From: Hymenobacter persicinus
GTDB taxonomy: Bacteria; Bacteroidota; Bacteroidia; Cytophagales; Hymenobacteraceae
DNA: 64,000 nucleotides
Direction: 5' to 3'
Assembly: GCF_004167665.1 (NCBI RefSeq)
Contig: NZ_SEWE01000007.1
Span: 1-64,000 of the forward strand
Shown: positions 50,595 to 58,847 of the stretch, one piece after another
How positions within the stretch are numbered: position 1 is the first letter of the stretch
Layout: the number at the start of each line of letters is the position of its first letter
Made by a program: the position numbers and the translations under genes
The notes under the pieces: model-generated
The model's input: only the letters and a program-made list of their open reading frames with translations
Databases searched by the model: none
Told to the model about the DNA's origin: nothing

Positions 50595-51632
50595 TTCCCC
50601 GATATCGGTCCAGCCGGCCTGGGCGCTGAGCAACCCGTTTTCTTCCCGCACCAGGCCAAAAGGCTCGTCGCGCACAATCAGGAAGCCGTCTAGGTCGCAC
50701 ACGTCGGCCAGCGGGCTCACCTGCAGGGCCGACCAGATACCCAGTGAGGTTTCGACCATGCAGCCCAGCATCGTTTGCAGGCCGTGGGCGCGGGTTTGCT
50801 CGAGCAGCCGGATGCCGTTGCGGTAGCCCCCGGCCTTCATGAGCTTCATGTTCACGCCGTGAAACTGCCCGGCAACGTCGGCGAAGTCGGCCGCGTCCGT
50901 CACCGACTCGTCGGCAAACAGCGGGTAGGGCGAGCGGGGCCGCAGGTAGCGGTAATCCGGGGCGCAGGCGGCGGGCAGGGGCTGTTCGAGCAGGCGCACG
51001 CGCAGCCCGGGCAGCGCCTGCACCTTTTCCAGAAACTGCAGCAGCCTGTCGGCGTCGGTCCAGGCTTCGTTGCCGTCGATAATGAGGGGGCGGCCCGGCA
51101 GCTCCCGGGTCAGGGCCGCCAGCAAGTCGTAGCCGCTTTCCTGGTTGACCTTGATTTTGAGCAGCTCGAAGCGGTCCATGCGCTGCTCCCGCACGAAGGC
51201 GGCCACGGCTCCCGGCTCCATGATGGGCAGCGAAAACGCCGTGGGCACGTGCGCGGCCGGGGCCGGCACGCCCAGCACCTGCCCCACGCTCTGCCCCCGG
51301 CTTCGGGCCAGCCAGTGCACGTAGGCCGACTCCAGCCCAAACCGCAGGGCGTGGGCCGGGGCCTGCTCGTCCAGGAACTCTTCCAGCTCCTCCAACGACC
51401 TGACGGCCGGCAGCCCCGCTCTTACCAGCTGGTCGAATTCAGTGAGCAGGCCCGCGGGCGTTTCGCCGTAGCGCACGTTGGGCGCGGCTTCACCCCAGCC
51501 CGTAGTAGCCGGAGCGGCCTCGTCGGTCACGGAAGCCAGCAGGTTGGTTTTGCTGGTCGAGGCGTTGCGGGAGATTTTCCAGGTGTAGCGCAGCGGCAGC
51601 TCCCGCGCCCGCAGATTCCAGATAAGACTCAA
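50592..51632 (-). CDS. Dipeptide epimerase (L-Ala-D/L-Glu epimerase type), enolase superfamily
   Basis: 346 aa. The catalytic Lys pair lies in LLKIKVN (KxK) and in MKLMKAGGYRNG; metal ligands are in IIDGNEAWTDAD, LLEQPL and LFADESV. The N-terminal capping domain is present in full. Enzymes of this kind epimerise dipeptides such as L-Ala-D-Glu from peptidoglycan turnover; related Bacteroidota enzymes act on other dipeptides, so specificity is uncertain. It is convergent with the DUF6799-like gene and divergent from the symporter gene. Confidence 0.9.
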   Translation of the reverse strand: MSLIWNLRARELPLRYTWKISRNASTSKTNLLASVTDEAAPATTGWGEAAPNVRYGETPAGLLTEFDQLVRAGLPAVRSLEELEEFLDEQAPAHALRFGLESAYVHWLARSRGQSVGQVLGVPAPAAHVPTAFSLPIMEPGAVAAFVREQRMDRFELLKIKVNQESGYDLLAALTRELPGRPLIIDGNEAWTDADRLLQFLEKVQALPGLRVRLLEQPLPAACAPDYRYLRPRSPYPLFADESVTDAADFADVAGQFHGVNMKLMKAGGYRNGIRLLEQTRAHGLQTMLGCMVETSLGIWSALQVSPLADVCDLDGFLIVRDEPFGLVREENGLLSAQAGWTDIGE

Positions 51633-51745
51633 AGTGGTGGGATTGGGGTGAACACGGCCGCCGCAGTACCCGCGCGGCCATAAGAGTTCGAGTTACGAAA
51701 AACCAGCCGCGCGAAATGAGAAATCGACCACGAAACCCAAAAACC

Positions 51746-51753
51746 TATCTTTG
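51746..51753 (+). promoter_or_regulatory. -7 promoter element of the symporter gene
   Basis: TATCTTTG, perfect TAnnTTTG, 38 nt upstream of the ATG at 51792. Confidence 0.72.
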
Positions 51754-51791
51754 CTGACTTTCCCCCGATTTCCCGTCCTGATTTTCCCCGC

Positions 51792-53204
51792 ATGAAGCCT
51801 TCCCGCCTCGTTCCGCTGCTCCTGATTCTGCTGCTGGCCGCCCTGGTGCTCACCGTACTGCCCGCCTACACCAGCGTGGCATTGCCCGCCGCCGTGCCCC
51901 TGGCAGCCCGGTGGCTGTTTCTGGCCGCGCTGGCCTTTTACGCCGCCCAGCGCCGCTCCCTCACCTTCTGGATTGTGGTCAGCATGTTTGTCGGTGCCGA
52001 GGTAGGCCACGACTTCCCTACCCAGGCCCAGAGCCTGAAAGTGCTCAGTGACGTTTTCCTGCGGCTGGTCAAGACCATCATTGCGCCCCTGGTGTTTGCC
52101 ACGCTGGTCGTGGGCATTGCCGGCCACGCCAACCTCAAGCAGGTGGGCCGGATGGGGGTCAAGGCCCTCGTGTATTTCGAAATAGTCACCACGTTTGCCC
52201 TCTTCATCGGCCTGGCGGCCATCAACCTGAGCAAGGCCGGCGTGGGCGTCAACAACGTGGGCATGGAGGCCGAAAAGCTGGACCCCGTCAAGCAGACGAC
52301 CTCCGACATCATCCTGCACATCTTCCCCGAAAACATTGCCAAGTCCATTGCCGAGGGGCAGGTGCTCCAGGTGGTGGTATTTGCCATCATCTTCGCCATT
52401 GGCCTGGCCATGGTGCACGGCAAGCACCGCCGCCCGATGCTGGAATTTGCCGAAAGCCTGTCGGAGGTGATGTTTAAGTTCACCAACGTGGTCATGTTCT
52501 TCGCTCCCATCGGCGTGGGCGGGGCCATGGCTTACACGGTGGGCAAAATGGGCTTCGCGCCCCTGCAAAATGCCTTTTACCTGCTCCTGACGCTCTATGT
52601 GGCCCTCATTGCCTTCCTGCTGCTGGTGCTGCTGCCCATTGCTTTGCTGGCCCGGATTCCGGTGAAGCGCTTCGTGCAGGCCATTGCCGAGCCCGTCAGC
52701 ATTGCCTTTGCCACCACTTCCTCCGAGGCGGCCCTGCCCCGGGCCATGGAAGCCATGGAAAGCATCGGCGTGCCCCGCCGCATTGTGGCCTTCGTAATGC
52801 CGACCGGCTACTCGTTTAACCTCGACGGTACCACGCTCTACCTGTCGTTGGCGGCCGTGTTTGTGGCCCAGGCGGCCGGTATCGAGCTTTCCTTCGGCCA
52901 GCAACTGGTGATGGTCTTCACCCTGATGCTGACCAGCAAGGGCGTGGCCGGGGTGCCCCGCGCCTCCCTCGTTATTCTGCTCGCCACGGTGGCTTCGTTC
53001 AACCTGCCCGCCTGGCCGGTATTCATTATTCTCGGCATTGATGCCTTGATGGACATGGCCCGCACGGCCGTCAACGTTATCGGCAACTGCCTGGCTACGG
53101 CCGTTATTGCCCGCTGGGAAGGTGAATTCGTTGATAACTACGTGGCCCCGCCCCTCACCGACATGGCCGAAACCGACAGCGCCCTGGTCAACGTGGGCCA
53201 CTGA
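51792..53204 (+). CDS. Dicarboxylate / amino acid:cation symporter (DAACS family)
   Basis: 470 aa with about eight transmembrane helices plus two re-entrant loops. HP1 has TTSSEAALPRAMEAME, with the serine-rich tip; TM7 has GYSFNLDGTTLYLSLA (the NMDGT-type motif), HP2 LTSKGVAGVPRASLVILLAT, and TM8 DALMDMARTAVNVIGNCLAT with the substrate-binding Asp and Asn. It imports glutamate, aspartate or C4-dicarboxylates with Na+ or H+. An extra hydrophobic N-terminal segment (about residues 1-50) precedes the core. The substrate cannot be separated further. Confidence 0.93.
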   Translation: MKPSRLVPLLLILLLAALVLTVLPAYTSVALPAAVPLAARWLFLAALAFYAAQRRSLTFWIVVSMFVGAEVGHDFPTQAQSLKVLSDVFLRLVKTIIAPLVFATLVVGIAGHANLKQVGRMGVKALVYFEIVTTFALFIGLAAINLSKAGVGVNNVGMEAEKLDPVKQTTSDIILHIFPENIAKSIAEGQVLQVVVFAIIFAIGLAMVHGKHRRPMLEFAESLSEVMFKFTNVVMFFAPIGVGGAMAYTVGKMGFAPLQNAFYLLLTLYVALIAFLLLVLLPIALLARIPVKRFVQAIAEPVSIAFATTSSEAALPRAMEAMESIGVPRRIVAFVMPTGYSFNLDGTTLYLSLAAVFVAQAAGIELSFGQQLVMVFTLMLTSKGVAGVPRASLVILLATVASFNLPAWPVFIILGIDALMDMARTAVNVIGNCLATAVIARWEGEFVDNYVAPPLTDMAETDSALVNVGH

Positions 53205-53344
53205 TCCGCGCTGGTTGGACGTATCTGGCTAACAGTCTATCATCTATGAATAACCACATATATTTTAATGAATATTTACTATAATTAATATCAATTTTTA
53301 TACTTTGGGCAACTGTTCCGGTTTACTGGTCCTTTCTGCCCTCT

Positions 53345-53968
53345 ATGAAAATACGCTTACTCCTGGTTTACACAGTGCTGGCGGTGGTTGCCGTGGGCTG
53401 CAAATCGGCTGAAAAGGCCATCTTCCGGCTGTCGGGCTCCCCGATTTCGGCCCGCCTGCCGCCGCTGGAAGTCTCGGCCGACCTGGGCCCCTGGGTGGAA
53501 ACCGAGGGCGCCCTGCCCGAAGATGCCCGCCTGCTGTTTCAGCGCGAGCTGCGCCAGAACATTACCGCCCCCGACGACAGCACCCAGTTCGGCTACGCCA
53601 AGCTGGTGATTACCAACAGCACCATTTCCCGGGCCGGCAAAGGCTTGCAGGCCGTGCAGATGGCCACGCTGATGCTGCCCACGGTGCTGGGCGTTCCGAT
53701 GGAATACTACTCCACCAAGCTCGACGCGGTGGTGCAGATTATGGACGCCCGGGGGCAGGTTATTGGTACCTACAACGGCACCGGCACCTCCCGCATCCGG
53801 GTGGCCATGTACTACGGCTACAGCCAGACGGCCGCCCCGCGCCTGGCCGACGTGACGGCGCTCAAGCAAGCCCTGAACCAGATTCGCCCCCAGTTGGCCG
53901 CCGACGCCAGCCGCTTGCGCAACGAGCTGCTGGTGACGGGCCCCCTGCAGGCTTCCACCGGGGAATAA
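53345..53968 (+). CDS. Lipoprotein of unknown function
   Basis: 207 aa. The signal peptide MKIRLLLVYTVLAVVAVGC has a good lipobox (VAVGC), with Cys at residue 19. The mature domain (about 35-190) alternates strands and helices and includes a repeat-like YSTKLDAVVQIMDARGQVIG, and ends with a long helix. I do not recognise the family. The upstream gap is unusually AT-rich for this genome (about 53230-53310), consistent with promoter DNA. Confidence 0.75.
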   Translation: MKIRLLLVYTVLAVVAVGCKSAEKAIFRLSGSPISARLPPLEVSADLGPWVETEGALPEDARLLFQRELRQNITAPDDSTQFGYAKLVITNSTISRAGKGLQAVQMATLMLPTVLGVPMEYYSTKLDAVVQIMDARGQVIGTYNGTGTSRIRVAMYYGYSQTAAPRLADVTALKQALNQIRPQLAADASRLRNELLVTGPLQASTGE

Positions 53969-54085
53969 GCTGGCTAATCCTGGAAGACGTTTTTTAAGCG
54001 GCGGCTGCAACTTTGCGGCCGCCGTTTCTACTTTTACCCGCCTGCTCCGCCGGGGCAGCCTGTATTCCCACTCCTTGTTTCGTCG

Positions 54086-55468
54086 ATGAAAAACACCTTA
54101 CCTGCCCTGCTGCTGGCCGCCGGCCTGCTGGTGGCCCCCGGGGCTGATGCCCAGAAAAAGGCCCCACCGGCGGCTACACCCGCGGCCGCTACGGCGCCCG
54201 TCTTCCCCTACCCGATTCAGCAGAAGCAGCTCGCCAACGGCCTGAACGTGGTGACCGTGCCCTTCGACTCGCCGGGTTTGGCCTCGTTCTTTTTGGTGGT
54301 GCGCGCCGGCTCCCGCGACGAGGTGGAGCCCGGCCACACCGGCTTCGCCCACTTTTTCGAGCACGTCATGTTCCGGGGCACCGAGAAGTACTCCAAGGAA
54401 AAGTACGACGAGGTGCTCAAGAGCATCGGGGCCTCGGCCAACGCCAACACCTCCCTGGACCGCACCGTGTACTACATGACCGGCAACGCGGGCATGCTCG
54501 AGAAAATGTTTGAGGTAGAGGCCGACCGGTTTCAGCACCTGAAGTACTCCGAGCACGACTTCAAGGCCGAAGCCGGGGCCGTGAAGGGCGAGTACACCAA
54601 GAACTCGGCCTCGCTCTACACCCAGCTCAACGAAAAAGTCGCCGACGCCGCCTTCGACAAGCACACCTACGAGCACACCACGATGGGCTTTTTCAAGGAC
54701 ATCGTGGACATGCCCAACCAGTACCAGTACTCGCTAAGCTTCTTCGACCGGTTTTACCGCCCCGAGTACACGACCCTGCTGGTGGTGGGCGACGTGAAAT
54801 CCGAGCAGGTCAACAAGCTGGCCGAGCAGTACTTCAGCATGTGGCAGCGCGGCTCCTACCAGCCCAGCATCACGGCCGAGCCCGCGCAGACGGCACCCCG
54901 GGCCGTGCACATTCAGAACGCCAACTTCCCGCCCCTGCTGAGCCTCAGCTACCGCGGCCCGGCCTACACCGACCAGAACCGGGAGCTGCCCGCCCTGGAC
55001 GTGCTGACCACGATGCTGTTTGCCGAAAACTCCCCGCTCTACGAGAAGCTGGTGGTGAAAGAGCACAAGGTGCGCTTCGTGGGCGGCTCGCCCAACTACA
55101 CCCGCGACCCGTACCTGCTCAGCGTGCGGGCCTCCGTGGTGAAGGCCGAGGACATGCCCTACGTGCGCGACGAAATCACGAAGGCCCTGAACCAGCTCAA
55201 AACCACGCCCGTGGACGCCAAGCGCCTGGCCGACACCAAGTCGGCGCTGAAGTACGGCTTTCTGATGGGCCTCGACTCTTCCGACCAGATTGCCAACGCC
55301 CTGGCCCAGTACATCTGGCTCACCGGCGACCCGCAGAGCCTGAACCGCCTGTATTCGCTCTACGACCAGGTGACCCCGGCCGACATTCAGGCCGTGGCCC
55401 AGAAATACTTCGTGCCCGAGCACCTGACCATCGGCACCATCGGGCCCAACGCCACGAGCGGCCTGTAA
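54086..55468 (+). CDS. M16 family zinc peptidase, catalytic partner
   Basis: 460 aa. After the signal peptide (ending GADAQ) the M16 domain has the inverted zinc motif HFFEH (His89, Glu92, His93) in TGFAHFFEHVMFRGT, and Glu169 (VKGEYTKN) at the correct distance. The second M16_C domain ends the protein. It degrades peptides in the periplasm. The next gene, 70 bp downstream, encodes a relative without the zinc motif; in such pairs both proteins form one heterodimeric protease. Confidence 0.93.
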   Translation: MKNTLPALLLAAGLLVAPGADAQKKAPPAATPAAATAPVFPYPIQQKQLANGLNVVTVPFDSPGLASFFLVVRAGSRDEVEPGHTGFAHFFEHVMFRGTEKYSKEKYDEVLKSIGASANANTSLDRTVYYMTGNAGMLEKMFEVEADRFQHLKYSEHDFKAEAGAVKGEYTKNSASLYTQLNEKVADAAFDKHTYEHTTMGFFKDIVDMPNQYQYSLSFFDRFYRPEYTTLLVVGDVKSEQVNKLAEQYFSMWQRGSYQPSITAEPAQTAPRAVHIQNANFPPLLSLSYRGPAYTDQNRELPALDVLTTMLFAENSPLYEKLVVKEHKVRFVGGSPNYTRDPYLLSVRASVVKAEDMPYVRDEITKALNQLKTTPVDAKRLADTKSALKYGFLMGLDSSDQIANALAQYIWLTGDPQSLNRLYSLYDQVTPADIQAVAQKYFVPEHLTIGTIGPNATSGL

Positions 55469-55538
55469 TCGGTTGCCAGTTGCCCGGCTACGGGACTACT
55501 CCCGATGCCGGCTTTCCCCTCCTTCTAAATCTCGTTTT

Positions 55539-57095
55539 ATGAAATCAATATTTTCCCGCCTGCTGCTGACCGCCGCCCTGAGCACGGGGGCCGTGGCTTC
55601 CACCCGGGCCGCCGAGGTCGTGGAGCTGCGCCAGCCCAACGCCTCCAAGGTGGTCGTGAAGCTGCAGTTTCGCAACGGCTCAGCCGCCGACCCCGTGGGC
55701 AAGGAAGGCCTGACCTTCCTGACCAGCCAGCTCGTGACGGCCGGCGGCACCAAGGCCATGACGGCGGCCCAACTCAAGGATTTTCTCTACCCGATGGCGG
55801 TGAGCTACTACGCTACCACCGACAAGGAAGTGACGACCTTCACCTTCGAGTTTCACCGCGACTTTATCGACAAGTTTTACCCCGTGCTCCAGGGGCTGAT
55901 GCTGACGCCGACCTTCACCCAGGAAGATTTCGACCGGTTAAAAAGCAACCAGCTCAACTACGTCGACCAGGTAATCCGGGCCTCCTCGGATGAGGACTAC
56001 AGCAAGTTCGCCCTCGAGGACCAGCTGTTTCGCGGCACCCGCTACCAGCACATGACCCGCGGCACCACGGCCGGCGTGCGCAGCCTGACCCTGGCCGACG
56101 TGCAGGCCTACTACCCCGCTGCCTTTGGCCGCGACAACCTGACCATCGGCGTGGCCGGCAACTACCCCACCGCCTTCCTGCAAAAGCTGAAGGCCGACCT
56201 CGACAAGCTGCCCCAGAGCACGGCCAAACCGGTAATACCCGCGCTGGCGGCTTCGAAAGGCATCAAGGTCGAAATCATCAGCAAGCCCGACGCGCTGGGC
56301 TCGGCCGTGTACGCGGGCTTCCCCATCCAGGCTACCCGCGCCTCCAATGACTTCGCGGCTCTGATGGTAGCCAACTCCTGGCTCGGGGAGCACCGCAAAA
56401 GCTACGGCAAGCTCTACGACAAAATCCGCACGACCCGCTCGATGAACTACGGCGACTACAGCTACATTGAGTGGTACGAAAACGGCGGCGCCAACATGCT
56501 GCCCGTGCCCGGCGTGCCCCGCCACGCCAACTACGCCAGCATCTGGCTGCGCCCGGTGCAGATTGCCGAGGGCCTGCGCAAGCAGTATCCCACTGAGCTG
56601 GGCGACCTGAAAGTCGGCCACGGCGCGTTTGCCTTCCGGTTGGCGGTGCGCGAAATGGACAACCTGGTTAAGAACGGCATGAGCCCCGCCGACTTCGAGC
56701 TGACCCGCACCTTTCTGCGCTCCTACGTGAAGCTCTACGGCACCACGCCCGCCAAGCAGCTCGGCTTTCTGCTCGACTCCAAGTTCTACGGCCGCAAGGA
56801 CTGGCTCAAGGAAGTCGATGGGCAGCTGGCCAAGCTCACGCTGGCCGACGTGAACAAGGCCATCCGGCAGAACTGGCAGGTGCAGAACATGTTCGTGACC
56901 ATCGTCACGGACGACAGCGAGGCCCAGCCCCTGGCCGACGTGCTCAAGCAAAACCTGCCCTCCCCGATGAGCTATGCCAAGGTGGTCAGTGAAGGGCTGC
57001 CCAAGGAAGTGGTGGCCGAAGACGCCCAGGTGGCGACCTACAAGCTCAACGTGACGGACGTAAAAATCGTGGACACCAAGGACACGTTCAAGTAG
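55539..57095 (+). CDS. M16 family peptidase-like protein, non-catalytic partner
   Basis: 518 aa from the ATG at 55539. Signal peptide MKSIFSRLLLTAALSTGAVA. At the place of HxxEH it reads EGLTFLTSQLVTAGG, so zinc cannot bind and the protein is inactive alone. The C-terminal half keeps the substrate-binding Arg/Tyr region of M16B partners (KLYDKIRTTRSMNYGDYSYI). It should complete the active chamber of the preceding enzyme. The two genes form one operon ending in a terminator. Confidence 0.88.
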   Translation: MKSIFSRLLLTAALSTGAVASTRAAEVVELRQPNASKVVVKLQFRNGSAADPVGKEGLTFLTSQLVTAGGTKAMTAAQLKDFLYPMAVSYYATTDKEVTTFTFEFHRDFIDKFYPVLQGLMLTPTFTQEDFDRLKSNQLNYVDQVIRASSDEDYSKFALEDQLFRGTRYQHMTRGTTAGVRSLTLADVQAYYPAAFGRDNLTIGVAGNYPTAFLQKLKADLDKLPQSTAKPVIPALAASKGIKVEIISKPDALGSAVYAGFPIQATRASNDFAALMVANSWLGEHRKSYGKLYDKIRTTRSMNYGDYSYIEWYENGGANMLPVPGVPRHANYASIWLRPVQIAEGLRKQYPTELGDLKVGHGAFAFRLAVREMDNLVKNGMSPADFELTRTFLRSYVKLYGTTPAKQLGFLLDSKFYGRKDWLKEVDGQLAKLTLADVNKAIRQNWQVQNMFVTIVTDDSEAQPLADVLKQNLPSPMSYAKVVSEGLPKEVVAEDAQVATYKLNVTDVKIVDTKDTFK

Positions 57096-57122
57096 GCTTT
57101 TATTGCGTCCCACTTATATAGC

Positions 57123-57158
57123 AAAACGGCTCTGCAGATACGCAGAGCCGTTTTTTTT
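57123..57158 (+). terminator. Terminator of the M16 pair
   Basis: AAAACGGCTCTGC / GCAGAGCCGTTTT with loop AGATAC and eight T. Confidence 0.92.
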
Positions 57159-57237
57159 GCGTTGGTGGTTAAACGTTGCGGCGCCCGGCGTGTCTACCCA
57201 AGGAAGTCCGGCTTCCGTATCTACTTTCCGTTTCCCG

Positions 57238-58086
57238 ATGCAAACAACTCTGCTCAAGCCCCTGGCCCTGCTCCTGCTGGCCCTGTTCACCGCCGCGGCC
57301 CCGCTGCGGGCCCAAACCCCGGAAGCCCGCCCGGGCCGCCCGGAAATCCGGGCCTACTACCAGGCTAACGTACTGCCCGTGGTGCGGCAGCAGCGCCAGA
57401 AGCTCGACGCCCAGCTCTCGGCCGCCGACCAGACCCAGCTCGCCACCTACCGCGCCCAGCTGCGCGACCTGCGCCAGCGCGGCCAGGCCCTGCGCCTGCA
57501 CCTGCGCCCGGCCGGCGAAGCCACCCAAGCCCGGCCGGCCCTGACCGACGCCCAGCGCCAGCAAGTGCAGCAGCTGCGCGCCGAGGGGCAGGCCATTCGC
57601 CAAAATGTGGCCCAGCTGGCCCGGAAATACGAAGCCGCCATTGCCCAGCTCGCCCAGGAAATTGCGCCCCAGAAAGCCCGGTGGCAGGCGGATATCCAGG
57701 CCCTGGCCGATAAAAATGCTTCCCCGGAACAGCGGGTTTCCCGCGGCCGCCACGGCCTGAGCATCCTGGACAAGCCTGCCCGCTTCCTGCTGTTCGAAGT
57801 GCCGGCGCCAGTCTCAGCAACGCCCGCCGCGGCAGGCAGCACCGTATTTCCCAACCCCGCCGTCAGCACCGCCCAGCTGGAGTTTGCCGTTAAAAAGGCG
57901 GGCCCCGTGACGGTGGAAGTGCTCGACGGGCGCGGCACCGTGCTGCGGACCCTCGTGCAGAACGAGCCCCGGGAAAAAGGCCTGCATACGGTATCCACCA
58001 GCGTGGAGGAGCTGCCCGCGGGCACGTACTTCTACAAAATCACCACCCGCACGGGCGTCGAAACCCAGCGCTTCGTGCGGCAATAA
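57238..58086 (+). CDS. Coiled-coil protein with T9SS type-A sorting domain
   Basis: 282 aa from the ATG at 57238; a longer in-frame start at 57103 would cover the terminator. Signal peptide MQTTLLKPLALLLLALFTAA ending AAPLRAQ. Residues 25-180 are Gln/Ala/Arg-rich and helical (LRDLRQRGQALRLHL; VQQLRAEGQAIRQNVAQLAR), like a periplasmic chaperone-type coiled coil (Spy/LTXXQ flavour). The C-terminal 80 residues are a type-A sorting domain: VFPNPAVSTAQLEFAV, VTVEVLDGRGTVLRTL and LPAGTYFYKIT. It should be exported by the type IX system and attached to the surface. Confidence 0.85.
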   Translation: MQTTLLKPLALLLLALFTAAAPLRAQTPEARPGRPEIRAYYQANVLPVVRQQRQKLDAQLSAADQTQLATYRAQLRDLRQRGQALRLHLRPAGEATQARPALTDAQRQQVQQLRAEGQAIRQNVAQLARKYEAAIAQLAQEIAPQKARWQADIQALADKNASPEQRVSRGRHGLSILDKPARFLLFEVPAPVSATPAAAGSTVFPNPAVSTAQLEFAVKKAGPVTVEVLDGRGTVLRTLVQNEPREKGLHTVSTSVEELPAGTYFYKITTRTGVETQRFVRQ

Positions 58087-58107
58087 ACTGCGCGGCTCCG
58101 GCGTAGT

Positions 58108-58139
58108 AAGCCAGTCCCGCGGGGCTGGCTTTTTTGTTT
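58108..58139 (+). terminator. Terminator of the T9SS cargo gene
   Basis: AAGCCAGTCCC / GGGGCTGGCTT with one G-T pair, followed by six T. Confidence 0.82.
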
Positions 58140-58174
58140 TGGGCCCGTAGTAAAACCCGGCCGGCCGGTTCCCT

Positions 58175-58182
58175 TATCTTTA
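58175..58182 (+). promoter_or_regulatory. -7 promoter element of the lipoprotein gene at 58190
   Basis: TATCTTTA ends 7 nt before the ATG at 58190, again implying a leaderless or nearly leaderless mRNA. Confidence 0.68.
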
Positions 58183-58189
58183 CCGCCGT

Positions 58190-58738
58190 ATGATGCGCAC
58201 CTTGTTTCTCTGGATTTTACTTGTCGGCACGGCAGTGGCCGTGGCAGCCTGCTGCGGCAGCGTGGCCTGCGACTGCGACGACAGCGCCGCCGACGCCATT
58301 ACGCTGCGCTTCGAGGTCGACTCGCTGGGCCAGCAGTACTTCCCCTCCGACGTAGACTCGGTGTATATCCGCCGTACTCCACTCCGGGTGGCGCAGCAGC
58401 AGCTCAAGCCCGACTCGGTGCTCCTCGTACGGACCCGCGCCAACGCTGCCCAGCCCATTGTCATCAACAACGCCCAGCCGCTGGCCGCCAACGGGACCCG
58501 CAAGCTCAACGCCTACCGCTACGACCTGCGCCTGGCCAGCAAGCTGCCCAACAAGGCCCGCCCCACCCTGCGCAAGTTTCCGCAGTACGTGCTCGACTCG
58601 GTGAGCCTGAGAGGCAACTTCCAGGGCGACGGCTGCTGCACCTGCTACCAGAACACGCGCAAGGTGGTGTTCTTCAACAACGCGACCTACGACCAGACGA
58701 TTGCCGGGCAAAACGGGCTAGTTCTGCGCTTTAAATAG
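58190..58738 (+). CDS. Cys-rich lipoprotein of unknown function
   Basis: 182 aa. Signal helix FLWILLVGTAVAVAACCG gives a lipobox-like AACC near residue 21. A CGSVACDCDD cluster follows, then a beta-rich domain with two parallel segments (VYIRRTPLRVAQQQLKPDSV; VLDSVSLRGNFQGDGCCTCY). Cysteines at the start and in GCCTC may form disulfides. I do not know the family. The two ATG codons at 58190 and 58193 are both possible starts. Confidence 0.68.
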   Translation: MMRTLFLWILLVGTAVAVAACCGSVACDCDDSAADAITLRFEVDSLGQQYFPSDVDSVYIRRTPLRVAQQQLKPDSVLLVRTRANAAQPIVINNAQPLAANGTRKLNAYRYDLRLASKLPNKARPTLRKFPQYVLDSVSLRGNFQGDGCCTCYQNTRKVVFFNNATYDQTIAGQNGLVLRFK

Positions 58739-58847
58739 CCTTGGCCCCCGCGGCAGGCAGCCGCGCAGTGTCGGGCTTCGTATAGAGGAAATGACAACGC
58801 ATTCTGCCTGAAATCAATTGGGCGGCGCGTCTGTTGTGCCAGCACCT

